Shown: positions 17,131-24,510 of the stretch, piece by piece
Numbering within the stretch: position 1 is the stretch's first letter
Layout: every line of letters begins with the position of its first letter
Origin: Magnetococcales bacterium
Lineage (GTDB): Bacteria > Pseudomonadota > Magnetococcia > Magnetococcales > UBA8363
NCBI GenBank assembly: GCA_002753515.1
Contig: PEAK01000042.1
Span: forward strand, 1 to 39,371
Reading direction: 5' to 3'
DNA: 39,371 bases
The notes under the pieces: model-generated
Told to the model about the DNA's origin: nothing
The model's input: the letters and a program-made list of their open reading frames with translations, nothing else
Database searches by the model: none
Position numbers and translations under genes: made by a program

Positions 17131-17174
17131 GGTCCGCGCCAAAACGGAACATTGTTGAAAAAATGGCGCGGACC
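17131..17174 (+). terminator. Intercistronic hairpin between pstS and pstC
   Basis: GGTCCGCGCCA (17131-17141) and TGGCGCGGACC (17164-17174) form an exact 11-bp stem with a 22-base loop. No T-run follows, so it is more likely an mRNA-stabilising or attenuating structure than a full terminator. It would include the ATG at 17163, which argues that pstC starts further on. Confidence 0.6.
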
Positions 17175-17201
17175 AACCCCTCCCGAACCTTGAAAGCGGC
17201 A

Positions 17202-18173
17202 ATGACCAATACCGAAGTTTCCTCATTCACGGACCAAACCAAGCATAAGCTGGGCGAAACTGTTTTCTTTAACCTGACCCGCGCTGCGTCACTTCTGACA
17301 CTGCTTTTACTGCTTGCCATCATCGTCTCTCTGATTCATGGCAGTTGGCCCGCCATCCAAAAATTTGGCTTTGGATTCCTACTCTCTGGCGATTGGAATC
17401 CACCCCTCGATACCTTTGGTGCCCTGATCCCGATCTATGGAACATTGGTGACATCATTCATCGCCCTGCTGATCGCCGTCCCCATCAGCTTTGGTATTGC
17501 CCTGTTCCTCACGGAATTATCCCCCCCCTGGCTCCGCACCCCCCTGGGAACCGCCATCGAATTGTTGGCCGCCATCCCCTCCATCGTCTATGGCATGTGG
17601 GGTCTCCTCTACTATGCCCCCCTCTTCGCCCAATACGTCCAACCCACCTTGAACGCCACTTTGGGCAATCTGCCACTCATCGGCACCCTGTTCACCGGAC
17701 CCATGATGGGGATCGGAATCCTTTCAGCCAGCGTCATCCTGGCCATCATGATCATCCCCTTCATCGCCGCCATCATGCGTGATGTCTTCGCCGTCACCCC
17801 ACCCATGCTCAAAGAATCCGCCTACGGCGTTGGATGCACCACCTGGGAAGTCGTCTGGTACGTTGTCCTCCCCCATACCAAGGTCGGCGTCATCGGCGGC
17901 ATCATGCTGGGACTGGGACGCGCCCTCGGCGAAACCATGGCCGTTACCTTCCTGATCGGCAACATGAACACTTTTAATGGATTTTCCTTGTTTCTCCCGG
18001 GTAACAGCATCGCCTCCGCCTTGGCCAACGAATTCGCCGAAGCGGAATCGGCCCTCTATACCTCCGCCCTGCTGGAACTTGGATTGATTTTATTTGCAAT
18101 TACTTTTATTGTCCTTGCCTTGTCCAAACTCTTGCTCCTGCGTCTCTCCAGGCAGGCTGCCATCAAGCTTTAA
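17202..18173 (+). CDS. pstC: Phosphate ABC transporter permease PstC
   Basis: An inner-membrane permease of 323 residues from this start. It has about six hydrophobic segments, from [19 protein letters not shown] near the start to [19 protein letters not shown] at the end. The cytoplasmic coupling loop reads [21 protein letters not shown] and is followed by [12 protein letters not shown], a PstC signature. An upstream ATG at 17163 would add 13 residues but lies in the hairpin stem, so I prefer 17202. Works with PstA as the channel. Confidence 0.94.
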   Translation: MTNTEVSSFTDQTKHKLGETVFFNLTRAASLLTLLLLLAIIVSLIHGSWPAIQKFGFGFLLSGDWNPPLDTFGALIPIYGTLVTSFIALLIAVPISFGIALFLTELSPPWLRTPLGTAIELLAAIPSIVYGMWGLLYYAPLFAQYVQPTLNATLGNLPLIGTLFTGPMMGIGILSASVILAIMIIPFIAAIMRDVFAVTPPMLKESAYGVGCTTWEVVWYVVLPHTKVGVIGGIMLGLGRALGETMAVTFLIGNMNTFNGFSLFLPGNSIASALANEFAEAESALYTSALLELGLILFAITFIVLALSKLLLLRLSRQAAIKL

Positions 18174-18183
18174 AGGGTGATTT

Positions 18184-19029
18184 GTGGATCTGCATAAAAA
18201 AAGAAAGCTGGTTAACAAAGTAGCTCTCAGCATGTCGTTATTGGCCATGGCCTTCGGACTGTTCTGGTTGGCGTGGGTCTTGGCAACCACCTTGAAACTT
18301 GGCGTCACCGGCTTATCGTGGGAACTGTTCAGCCGTATGACCCCACCCCCGGGGGCCAGCGAGCCCGGCGGATTGCTCAACGCCATCGTCGGATCCCTGA
18401 TCATGATTTCCCTGGCCACCGCATTGGGAACACCCATCGGCATCCTGTCCGGCATCTATCTGGCCGAATACGGACGTCATACCTGGCTGGGCCAGGCGAC
18501 CCAGTTTATCAACGGTATCCTGCTGTCGGCACCCTCCATCATCGTAGGACTGTTCGTCTATTCCGCATACGTCGCCCAAATGGGAAATTTCTCTGGAATG
18601 GCCGGGGTGTTCGCCTTGGCCTTGATCGTCCTGCCGGTGGTGGTGGCCACCAGCGAAAACATGCTGCGCTTGGTGCCCGATACCATGCGCGAGGCCGCTT
18701 TCGCCCTCGGGGCACCCAAACATGTCACCATCCTGAAAGTCACCCTGAAAGCCTCCATGGCCGGGGTCGTAACCGGTATCCTGCTGGCCGTGGCCCGCAT
18801 CGCCGGTGAAACCGCACCCCTGCTGTTCACAGCCCTTTCCAACCAGTTCTGGAGCATCAACCTGAACAAACCCATGGCCAACCTGCCCGTCACTATTTTT
18901 AAATTTGCCATGAGTCCTTTCAAAGATTGGCAGGAAATCGCCTGGGCCGGAGTATTCTTGATCACCCTTGGAATTCTCGGGCTCAATATATTGGCACGTA
19001 TCTTCCTGGGAAATAAAAACAAACAATAA
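18184..19029 (+). CDS. pstA: Phosphate ABC transporter permease PstA
   Basis: A 281-residue inner-membrane permease that pairs with PstC. It starts at GTG 18184, with AGGGTGA just upstream and ten bases after the pstC stop. The family signatures are [24 protein letters not shown], the coupling loop [24 protein letters not shown] and the [15 protein letters not shown] segment. About six membrane segments are visible. Confidence 0.95.
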   Translation: MDLHKKRKLVNKVALSMSLLAMAFGLFWLAWVLATTLKLGVTGLSWELFSRMTPPPGASEPGGLLNAIVGSLIMISLATALGTPIGILSGIYLAEYGRHTWLGQATQFINGILLSAPSIIVGLFVYSAYVAQMGNFSGMAGVFALALIVLPVVVATSENMLRLVPDTMREAAFALGAPKHVTILKVTLKASMAGVVTGILLAVARIAGETAPLLFTALSNQFWSINLNKPMANLPVTIFKFAMSPFKDWQEIAWAGVFLITLGILGLNILARIFLGNKNKQ

Positions 19030-19050
19030 ACACCCTAAACCGCAAACCGT

Positions 19051-19845
19051 GTGGATCACGCAATGATCATCAATGAACAAACGGAGCCCCTGGAAGCCAT
19101 CATCGTTGCTAAAAATCTTGATTTTTTCTATGGCAGAAACCATGCGCTCAAGGATATCAACCTGAATGTTTACCATCGCCATGTCACCTCATTCATAGGT
19201 CCATCCGGCTGCGGCAAGTCGACCCTCCTGCGCACCATGAATCGCATGTACAACCTGTATCCGGAACAACGCGCCACGGGAGAATTGTTGCTCGAAGGAC
19301 ATAATATTTTGGACGATTCCATCGATGTCAATATGCTACGCGCCAAGGTTGGCATGGTGTTTCAAAAGCCCACCCCATTTCCCATGTCCATCTACGAAAA
19401 TATTGCCTTCGGTGTACGGCTGCATGAGAAACTGTCCAAAGAACAAATGAATGAGCGCGTGGAATGGGCATTGAAGCAAGCGGCTCTGTGGGACGAAACC
19501 AAGGATAAATTGGGCCAGAACGGCATGAACTTGTCAGGGGGACAACAACAACGATTGTGCATTGCCCGCGCCATTGCCGTCAAACCCAAGGTACTCCTGC
19601 TCGACGAACCAACCTCGGCCCTCGATCCCATCTCCACCATGCACATCGAGGAACTCATCGCCGAACTGACGACCGAATTCACCATCGTCATCGTCACCCA
19701 CAATATGCAACAGGCCGCACGCATCTCCGATTACACCGCTTATATGTATATGGGCGAATTGGTCGAATTCGGCCTCACCGATCAAATCTTTATCGAGCCC
19801 AAGGAAAAACAAACCATGGATTATATAACCGGTCGTTTTGGTTGA
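19051..19845 (+). CDS. pstB: Phosphate ABC transporter ATP-binding protein PstB
   Basis: The ATPase subunit of the phosphate importer, 264 residues. Walker A is GPSGCGKST, followed by the PstB-typical LLRTMNRM and a Q-loop in [20 protein letters not shown]. The signature is NLSGGQQQR, Walker B is [13 protein letters not shown], and the switch His is in [14 protein letters not shown]. It may start at GTG 19051 or ATG 19063; neither has a strong ribosome-binding site. It is followed after eight bases by phoU. Confidence 0.97.
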   Translation: MDHAMIINEQTEPLEAIIVAKNLDFFYGRNHALKDINLNVYHRHVTSFIGPSGCGKSTLLRTMNRMYNLYPEQRATGELLLEGHNILDDSIDVNMLRAKVGMVFQKPTPFPMSIYENIAFGVRLHEKLSKEQMNERVEWALKQAALWDETKDKLGQNGMNLSGGQQQRLCIARAIAVKPKVLLLDEPTSALDPISTMHIEELIAELTTEFTIVIVTHNMQQAARISDYTAYMYMGELVEFGLTDQIFIEPKEKQTMDYITGRFG

Positions 19846-19853
19846 GGAGAGCC

Positions 19854-20666
19854 ATGAACAAGATCACTCCAGATCACCATATCCACCACGCCTTCGATCA
19901 GGAATTGCGCCAGCTTGACGCCGTGGTTCTGAAAATGTGCGACCAAGTTACCTCTCTCTTGCAAGACGCCATCACCGCCGTCACAACGGGTGATCTGGAA
20001 TTGGCAAGCGCCGTCGTCAAACGCGATCAAGAAATCGATGAGCTGGAATTTTTGGTCAAGGAAAAAACCGTGCAAATTCTCGCCTTGCGCGAACCCAAAG
20101 CCGTCGATCTGCGTTGGGTCATCGCCGCATTGGAATCAGCATCCAATCTGGAACGCATGGGGGATATGGCCAAAAACATTGCCAAACGGGTGGCCATACT
20201 CACCAGTTTCGCCCCCATGGATGGCATCGCGGAAATCAATCGCATGGCACACATGATTATTGATTTCATGGAAAAAATACGCCAATCCTGGGCAGAGAAA
20301 AATTCCACGCCCGCCCTGGAAGCCTGGAATGGCGATGCTTTGGTCGACACCCTGTTTGATGCCCTGTTCAAAAATCTCATGGTGGTCATGATCCACTCGC
20401 CCAGAAACATCACGCAAGGGACCCATCTTTTATTCATCGCCAAGAATCTGGAACGAATCGGCGATCATATCACCAACATTGCCGAATCCATTTATTACCT
20501 TGAAACCGGAAAAAAAATTGGTAGCACCCGCCCCAAAACCGACGACCATTATCGAACTTCCATTCCACTCTCAGCCTCATCCGCCAGCGCCAACAGCGCT
20601 TCTGACACACGGAACAGCGAGCCGGTAGCCATCACGATTCCAAAAGGTACAAGCAGCGCCAAATAA
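19854..20666 (+). CDS. phoU: Phosphate signalling protein PhoU
   Basis: PhoU links Pst transporter activity to the PhoR/PhoB two-component system and lowers Pho regulon expression when phosphate is ample. The 270-residue protein has two PhoU helical repeats: HHAFDQELRQLDAVVLKM to ESASNLERMGDMAKNIAKR, and HMIIDFMEKI to FIAKNLERIGDHITNIAESIYY. The (N)LERxGD metal-binding motif occurs in both. ATG 19854 is preceded by GAGGAG. The C-terminal 40 residues are a Ser/Ala-rich tail longer than usual. No phoR or phoB is in the window. Confidence 0.95.
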   Translation: MNKITPDHHIHHAFDQELRQLDAVVLKMCDQVTSLLQDAITAVTTGDLELASAVVKRDQEIDELEFLVKEKTVQILALREPKAVDLRWVIAALESASNLERMGDMAKNIAKRVAILTSFAPMDGIAEINRMAHMIIDFMEKIRQSWAEKNSTPALEAWNGDALVDTLFDALFKNLMVVMIHSPRNITQGTHLLFIAKNLERIGDHITNIAESIYYLETGKKIGSTRPKTDDHYRTSIPLSASSASANSASDTRNSEPVAITIPKGTSSAK

Positions 20667-20697
20667 AAAGAAAGGGTTCCGATACACTGGAACCCTT
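20661..20697 (-). terminator. Rho-independent terminator between phoU and the secreted-protein gene
   Basis: The stem AAGGGTTCC / GGAACCCTT (20672-20680 with 20689-20697) has an eight-base loop. Read on the minus strand it is followed by a T-rich run (20671 down to 20661), so it best terminates the 20760-21110 gene. On the plus strand it sits six bases after phoU and may also help end the pst operon, but lacks a T-run there. Confidence 0.7.
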
Positions 20698-20759
20698 CCT
20701 CAAGCATCTTAACTTGATCTCATTGCAAAAAAGCGTTCAAAAACCTCTGATTCCACCCC

Positions 20760-21110
20760 TCATTTGGCAGCTTTGCAGGCGCACTTATGCCCAGGGGCCA
20801 TCACCACCTCGTTGACATAACCCGGCACGCCAACATGGACGTAGCTGTCGTACGTACCATAGTAGCCGTGGGAATGGGGAGCGTAGCCAATATTCACAGG
20901 TGTGCCGGTCAGTACGTTGAGCGGGGCCAGGGCAGCACGAACGGGCCAGGGATCATGCCACAGGGTCAAACCCAGTGCGGCACCTGCCAACCAAGTGGCA
21001 ACAACCGCATCAGCCTTGGCGGGTGTAGCCGCAGTCAGGCTCGACCCGACAAAGATGGCACCCGCCAGGGAAAGGGTAGCCAATACAGAAAGCTTTGATG
21101 TCTTTTTCAT
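20760..21110 (-). CDS. Small secreted protein of unknown function
   Basis: A 116-residue protein with a clear signal peptide (MKKTSKLSVLATLSLAGAIFVGSSLTA, cleavage near AKA-DA). The mature part has a Gly/Tyr-rich stretch (GYYGTYDSYVHVGVPGY) and ends CACKAAK with a CxC pair. No family is recognised. The neighbouring secreted protein has a similar Gly/Tyr-rich centre and metal-ligand-rich end, so the two may be distant paralogues. It is convergent with phoU and followed by a good terminator. Confidence 0.7.
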   Translation of the reverse strand: MKKTSKLSVLATLSLAGAIFVGSSLTAATPAKADAVVATWLAGAALGLTLWHDPWPVRAALAPLNVLTGTPVNIGYAPHSHGYYGTYDSYVHVGVPGYVNEVVMAPGHKCACKAAK

Positions 21111-21245
21111 ACTATTACCCCATATTGTAGTTAGAAAAGATCCAACCTGTAAACGGGAATATTAAAGAAACAAACCATCCCGCCGCCAGTATACTTTCAA
21201 CAATTGACGATCCGACACGTCAATTTGCATTTTAGAGTAAACCGA

Positions 21246-21692
21246 TTACTTCTTAGACTCTTCCTTCTCCTGTTTATGCATGTGGTGACCGCTCTTGCAG
21301 GCCCCATCAGTACCGGCACAAGGTTCTTTCATGGCATGATGGTGTTGGCAACCGCACACGCTGGTCCCGGGCAAACCGTAATAACCAGCCACACCATAAT
21401 AATCGACAATATATGGACCACCCAGCCAATAATGTCCATAGAAACCATAAGGATAGATGGCATAAACACCCTTTTCGGGGACATGGAAGCGTTGCGTGCC
21501 AATGCTACCAATTTCCTTATGCCCAGGTTGATTGTGCAACTGGAGCCATCCACCCGACTTCCAAGTAGCCGGATAAGCATAATGGCTACCGCACGCGCAC
21601 CCCTGCCCAACCTTTCCGCAGGCATGTGCAGCGGCAGCAAAACCCAGCGTCAGAACAGCGCTGGCGACAATGGTCACGTAGCGATATTTCAT
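21246..21692 (-). CDS. Secreted Cys/His-rich protein of unknown function
   Basis: A 148-residue protein starting at ATG 21692, with GGAGG five bases upstream. The signal peptide MKYRYVTIVASAVLTLGFAAAAHA is followed by CGKVGQGCACGSHY. The middle is rich in Gly and Tyr (YPYGFYGHYWLGGPY, GVAGYYGLPG). The C-terminus has CGCQHHH, CAGTDGACKSGHHMH and a lysine/glutamate tail. The many Cys and His residues suggest metal binding or disulfide cross-links in the periplasm. I do not recognise the family. Confidence 0.7.
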   Translation of the reverse strand: MKYRYVTIVASAVLTLGFAAAAHACGKVGQGCACGSHYAYPATWKSGGWLQLHNQPGHKEIGSIGTQRFHVPEKGVYAIYPYGFYGHYWLGGPYIVDYYGVAGYYGLPGTSVCGCQHHHAMKEPCAGTDGACKSGHHMHKQEKEESKK

Positions 21693-21707
21693 TCTTGCCT
21701 CCGTCAT

Positions 21708-21961
21708 CGTTCTTTATAGATTATTGGACGAAGACAAATTAACGAATAACGATGAAAAACTCAAGCAGGTAAATTCACATTTTTTAAAGAATCTTCTGTA
21801 TTATTAATGAAACATTAAAAAATGGAACAGTTAATAAAACCCAAAAATTAGATATACTTCTCACCCAGTAATATTGCAAGAAATAATAACCTATTCAACC
21901 TAATCATCTTTTTATCCCATCACGAAATCACACCCGCATCTATTTGCCATATCCTGAAGAC
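21708..21961. other. AT-rich intergenic region
   Basis: This stretch upstream of the Cys/His-rich gene holds no open frame I can support. It is strongly AT-rich, as expected of a promoter region for the minus-strand gene at 21692, but I could not single out one promoter. Confidence 0.4.
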
Positions 21962-22073
21962 AAAAAAAAACGCCTCCCACCCCTCATCCCCCACCCACGT
22001 GAGCATCCACCACCTTCATGGCAGACTGCTTGTGCGAGCGGGGAACGAATCAATCCCAGGGTACGGAGGCGTT
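21962..22073 (-). ncRNA. Candidate structured RNA or 3' UTR ending in a terminator
   Basis: On the minus strand AACGCCTCC (22073-22065) pairs exactly with GGAGGCGTT (21977-21969) and runs into nine T residues. A second short stem inside it (ACCC with GGGT) extends the helix, enclosing about 75 bases of mixed G/C-rich sequence with further pairing potential. The T-run gives an intrinsic terminator, but the loop is far larger than a normal one. It may be a small RNA of about 110 bases or a structured 3' UTR of the 68-residue secreted-protein gene just upstream. I could not match it to SRP RNA, 6S RNA or tmRNA. Confidence 0.45.
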
Positions 22074-22108
22074 CTTTAAATTTCGGGAAAAAAAACTCCC
22101 GAGAAAAT

Positions 22109-22315
22109 TTACTTCTTGTCCTTGGGGCCACCATCCTTGACGCACTTCTCAATGGCCTTTTTGGCATCTTCGGGGGACAGCTTGGTGTCTTTTGCCACAG
22201 CACCCTTGCAAGCTTCCATCACCTTCGGATCAGCCGGCTTGTCGGAAGCCAGAGCTACACCACTGAAACCAACACCGACAAACATAGCCAGGACAACAGG
22301 AACCAACTTTTTCAT
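22109..22315 (-). CDS. Small periplasmic protein of unknown function
   Basis: A 68-residue protein with a signal peptide (MKKLVPVVLAMFVGVGFSGVALA, cleavage before SDK). The mature 45 residues are lysine-rich with two cysteines (MEACKGAV and IEKCVKDG) 21 residues apart on predicted helices, which could form one disulfide in a helical hairpin. The spacing does not give CxxCH, so it is not a cytochrome. No family is recognised. A structured RNA/terminator follows it. Confidence 0.75.
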   Translation of the reverse strand: MKKLVPVVLAMFVGVGFSGVALASDKPADPKVMEACKGAVAKDTKLSPEDAKKAIEKCVKDGGPKDKK

Positions 22316-22544
22316 TTGTAAACTCCTCTCAAAGAAAAATATCGTTGTTTACTACCCAAATTGCGAATACGTACCCCCTACACTAATGGGGCCACAACCA
22401 CCTGACACCGATGCGCTACCAACCGAATGCCAGCATTCGTGAGGAATCCTAGCTGAGTTTTGCCACTATTTCCACAAAAATTATCGCATGTCACGTCCTA
22501 GAAGTGCATTTTTTTAGGCAACGAAGAGTGGACAATACCCGTCA

Positions 22545-23564
22545 TCACTTCCCAATAGCCCCCTGGACTTGTTGTAGAACCGCTTCCAGGATCTTTTGGG
22601 CAACAGCAGCATCAACCAAATCCTTGGCGACACCCAACCTCGCCGTCACACTATTCACAAATTTGGCGTGGTTTTGGCTGTTTCCCAGTTCGGGATCATA
22701 GTCAAAATCCAAGCGACTGAGATCAAAGGTCACGGAACGTTCCGTGTCCACGGCGCCACGCATGGCCTCACTGATCACCAAACGCCCGGGAATGGAATGA
22801 TCATCCAAACTCAAAAGAATACGTGACAAATTCACCACCCTGCGATCCCCCGTATTGCGCGTGTCAAAGACTTCCAGGGGGGAAATCCGGGATTGCGCCA
22901 GTACGGCGTCCGCAACAAGAATCCCTTTCGTATCGTCACCGCCCAGATAAAACGTCACGCGATCCCCGGGAAAATACTGGAATTGTCCCCCATTCCCGGT
23001 CAATCCCGTCACGTCACCCGGCATTGTCTTGTAATAAACACCATCCGCTGGTACAACTCCGAATACACCGATCAGAGTACCCATCCGTCTTTGCGTGCCT
23101 GCGGGAAGAGTCCCACCGCTGGGGACCGAGCCATTTTTGGCCCCGCTCATCATAAATTTGGTCGTAACCCCGGTAGCCGATGCATTCACAACACCCGAAG
23201 TGGTAATTGTCCCGGCTGCCGTGCTACCCCGCGAAGAGGAAATATTCAGTACCCCGGTTTTGTCAACCGTGCCCACCCAGGTGTCCCCATTGCTCCCAGA
23301 GCCACCGGTCGTAGTCAACGAGACCACACCCGCATCATTGATTGTCGAGGTCCAGGTGCCAACGTCTTGGACCGCCCCGGTTGAAATGAGAATGATCGAC
23401 CAGGTACCACTGTAGGTGGAAGCATAACTGGCAACCGTCCGCTCTGTAGTAGCCGTATCCCCACCACCACGACCACCACCACAGCCAAACAACAACACCG
23501 ATAACACCATGATCAGGCCGCTCGCCTTGAATTTGCGCAACATGCTGTGATGGACACGCTCCAT
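22545..23564 (-). CDS. Putative secreted lipoprotein with beta-rich repeats
   Basis: A protein of about 339 residues from ATG 23564, which has AAGGGG six bases upstream. The N-terminus has a basic region, a hydrophobic segment and the lipobox LLFGC followed by a Gly-rich linker. The first half is Thr/Ser/Gly-rich with repeated strand pairs (GTWTSTINDAGVVSL, DTWVGTVDKTGVLNI, GTITTSGVVNA). The second half (GVYYKTMPGDVTGLTGNGGQFQYF, GDRVTFYLGG, ISPLEVFD, NLSRILLSLDD) matches a layout seen in many proteobacterial surface lipoproteins of unknown function. It lies downstream of plsC on the same strand. Confidence 0.72.
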   Translation of the reverse strand: MERVHHSMLRKFKASGLIMVLSVLLFGCGGGRGGGDTATTERTVASYASTYSGTWSIILISTGAVQDVGTWTSTINDAGVVSLTTTGGSGSNGDTWVGTVDKTGVLNISSSRGSTAAGTITTSGVVNASATGVTTKFMMSGAKNGSVPSGGTLPAGTQRRMGTLIGVFGVVPADGVYYKTMPGDVTGLTGNGGQFQYFPGDRVTFYLGGDDTKGILVADAVLAQSRISPLEVFDTRNTGDRRVVNLSRILLSLDDHSIPGRLVISEAMRGAVDTERSVTFDLSRLDFDYDPELGNSQNHAKFVNSVTARLGVAKDLVDAAVAQKILEAVLQQVQGAIGK

Positions 23565-23690
23565 TGGCATCCCCTTCCCGTTATGGATGAGCTTTAAGAA
23601 TATGAAATATACCCATAATTGGGCAACACCGGAAAAAGAATGCATAATCGAGACCACCAAACCAGGCAGACCCCATGCCAAAAAGCGTCT

Positions 23691-24437
23691 TCACCCGTGT
23701 TCCGATGCTTTTTGGATCACAGCCATCATCCCTTCGATGCTGTTTTTCGCCTCTTCCAACACCCTTTTACGCTCTCGTTTATCCAACCCTTTGGTTTCAA
23801 TAGCGCGCCCGATGCGAATCTGAATCACCCCCGGCTTTTTCAAAAAGGCCCGCCTCCCCCAGAAAGAGCCCGCATTATGCGCCACCGGTACAATCGGAAC
23901 CCCAGCTTCCATGGCGAGCGCAATACTACCCGCATTGTATTTACCGACCTGCCCCGGAGCCACTCGCGTCCCCTCGGGAAAAACCACAACCGAAACACCG
24001 CGTTGAAACTCCTCCAATCCGCGATCGCGTACGACATGCATGGATTGCACCCCAAGGCCGCGATCAATGGCGATCTGCCCGGTAGCCCGCAAGGACCAGC
24101 CAAATATCGGAATATGTAACAGGCTTTTCTTTAGAACAAGAACGAAGGGGGGAAACAAGGCATGCAGCACCACCGTCTCCCAAGCGGACTGATGCTTTAC
24201 AAGCAGCAGATACGGCGGTGGCGGCAACAACTCCCCACCTTCCAGATGATCGCTCAGGCCACAACTCCAACGCAGCACCCATCGGTTGTAAGCCGCCCAT
24301 TTCCTGGCCACTTCGCGCCGATAACCCAACGATGCCACAGGCCAAACCCCAACGATCCATACGGTAAACACAACAATCCCGATTACCAGAAACAGGAAAA
24401 AAACCGATGAACCAAGAAAAGCCCTGATCGTTCGCAT
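23691..24437 (-). CDS. plsC: 1-acyl-sn-glycerol-3-phosphate acyltransferase (PlsC family)
   Basis: PlsC makes phosphatidic acid by acylating lysophosphatidate at the inner membrane. The 248-residue protein starts with a membrane segment (FFLFLVIGIVVFTVWIVGVW). The catalytic H-x4-acidic motif is KHQSAWET, with Glu where many members have Asp. IPIFGWSLRATGQIAIDRG, VVFPEGTR (block III) and GVPIVPVAHNAG (block IV) follow. The ATG at 24437 is preferred over a TTG at 24452; ribosome-binding sites are weak for both. It follows mrcA by 73 bases on the same strand. Confidence 0.92.
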   Translation of the reverse strand: MRTIRAFLGSSVFFLFLVIGIVVFTVWIVGVWPVASLGYRREVARKWAAYNRWVLRWSCGLSDHLEGGELLPPPPYLLLVKHQSAWETVVLHALFPPFVLVLKKSLLHIPIFGWSLRATGQIAIDRGLGVQSMHVVRDRGLEEFQRGVSVVVFPEGTRVAPGQVGKYNAGSIALAMEAGVPIVPVAHNAGSFWGRRAFLKKPGVIQIRIGRAIETKGLDKRERKRVLEEAKNSIEGMMAVIQKASEHG

Positions 24438-24510
24438 CACCTGACCACCCAAGCCAACATGCCCCTCCCGTCACGCGAGAGGCTCAAGTCCACCAGCAAA
24501 CCAACACCTC

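Noticed and set aside
18313-19182. Minus-strand ORF of 289 codons opposite pstA/pstB
   Set aside because: It is the reverse shadow of pstA, rich in Gly/Gln/His as expected from reversed membrane-protein codons.
19557-19853. N-terminal extension of PhoU into pstB
   Set aside because: The extension is an out-of-frame translation of pstB; the GAGGAG site and ATG at 19854 give the normal PhoU start.
21962-22073. Identification of the structured RNA as SRP RNA or 6S RNA
   Set aside because: The conserved SRP tetraloop region (GGAAGCAG) is absent, and the layout does not clearly match 6S RNA.
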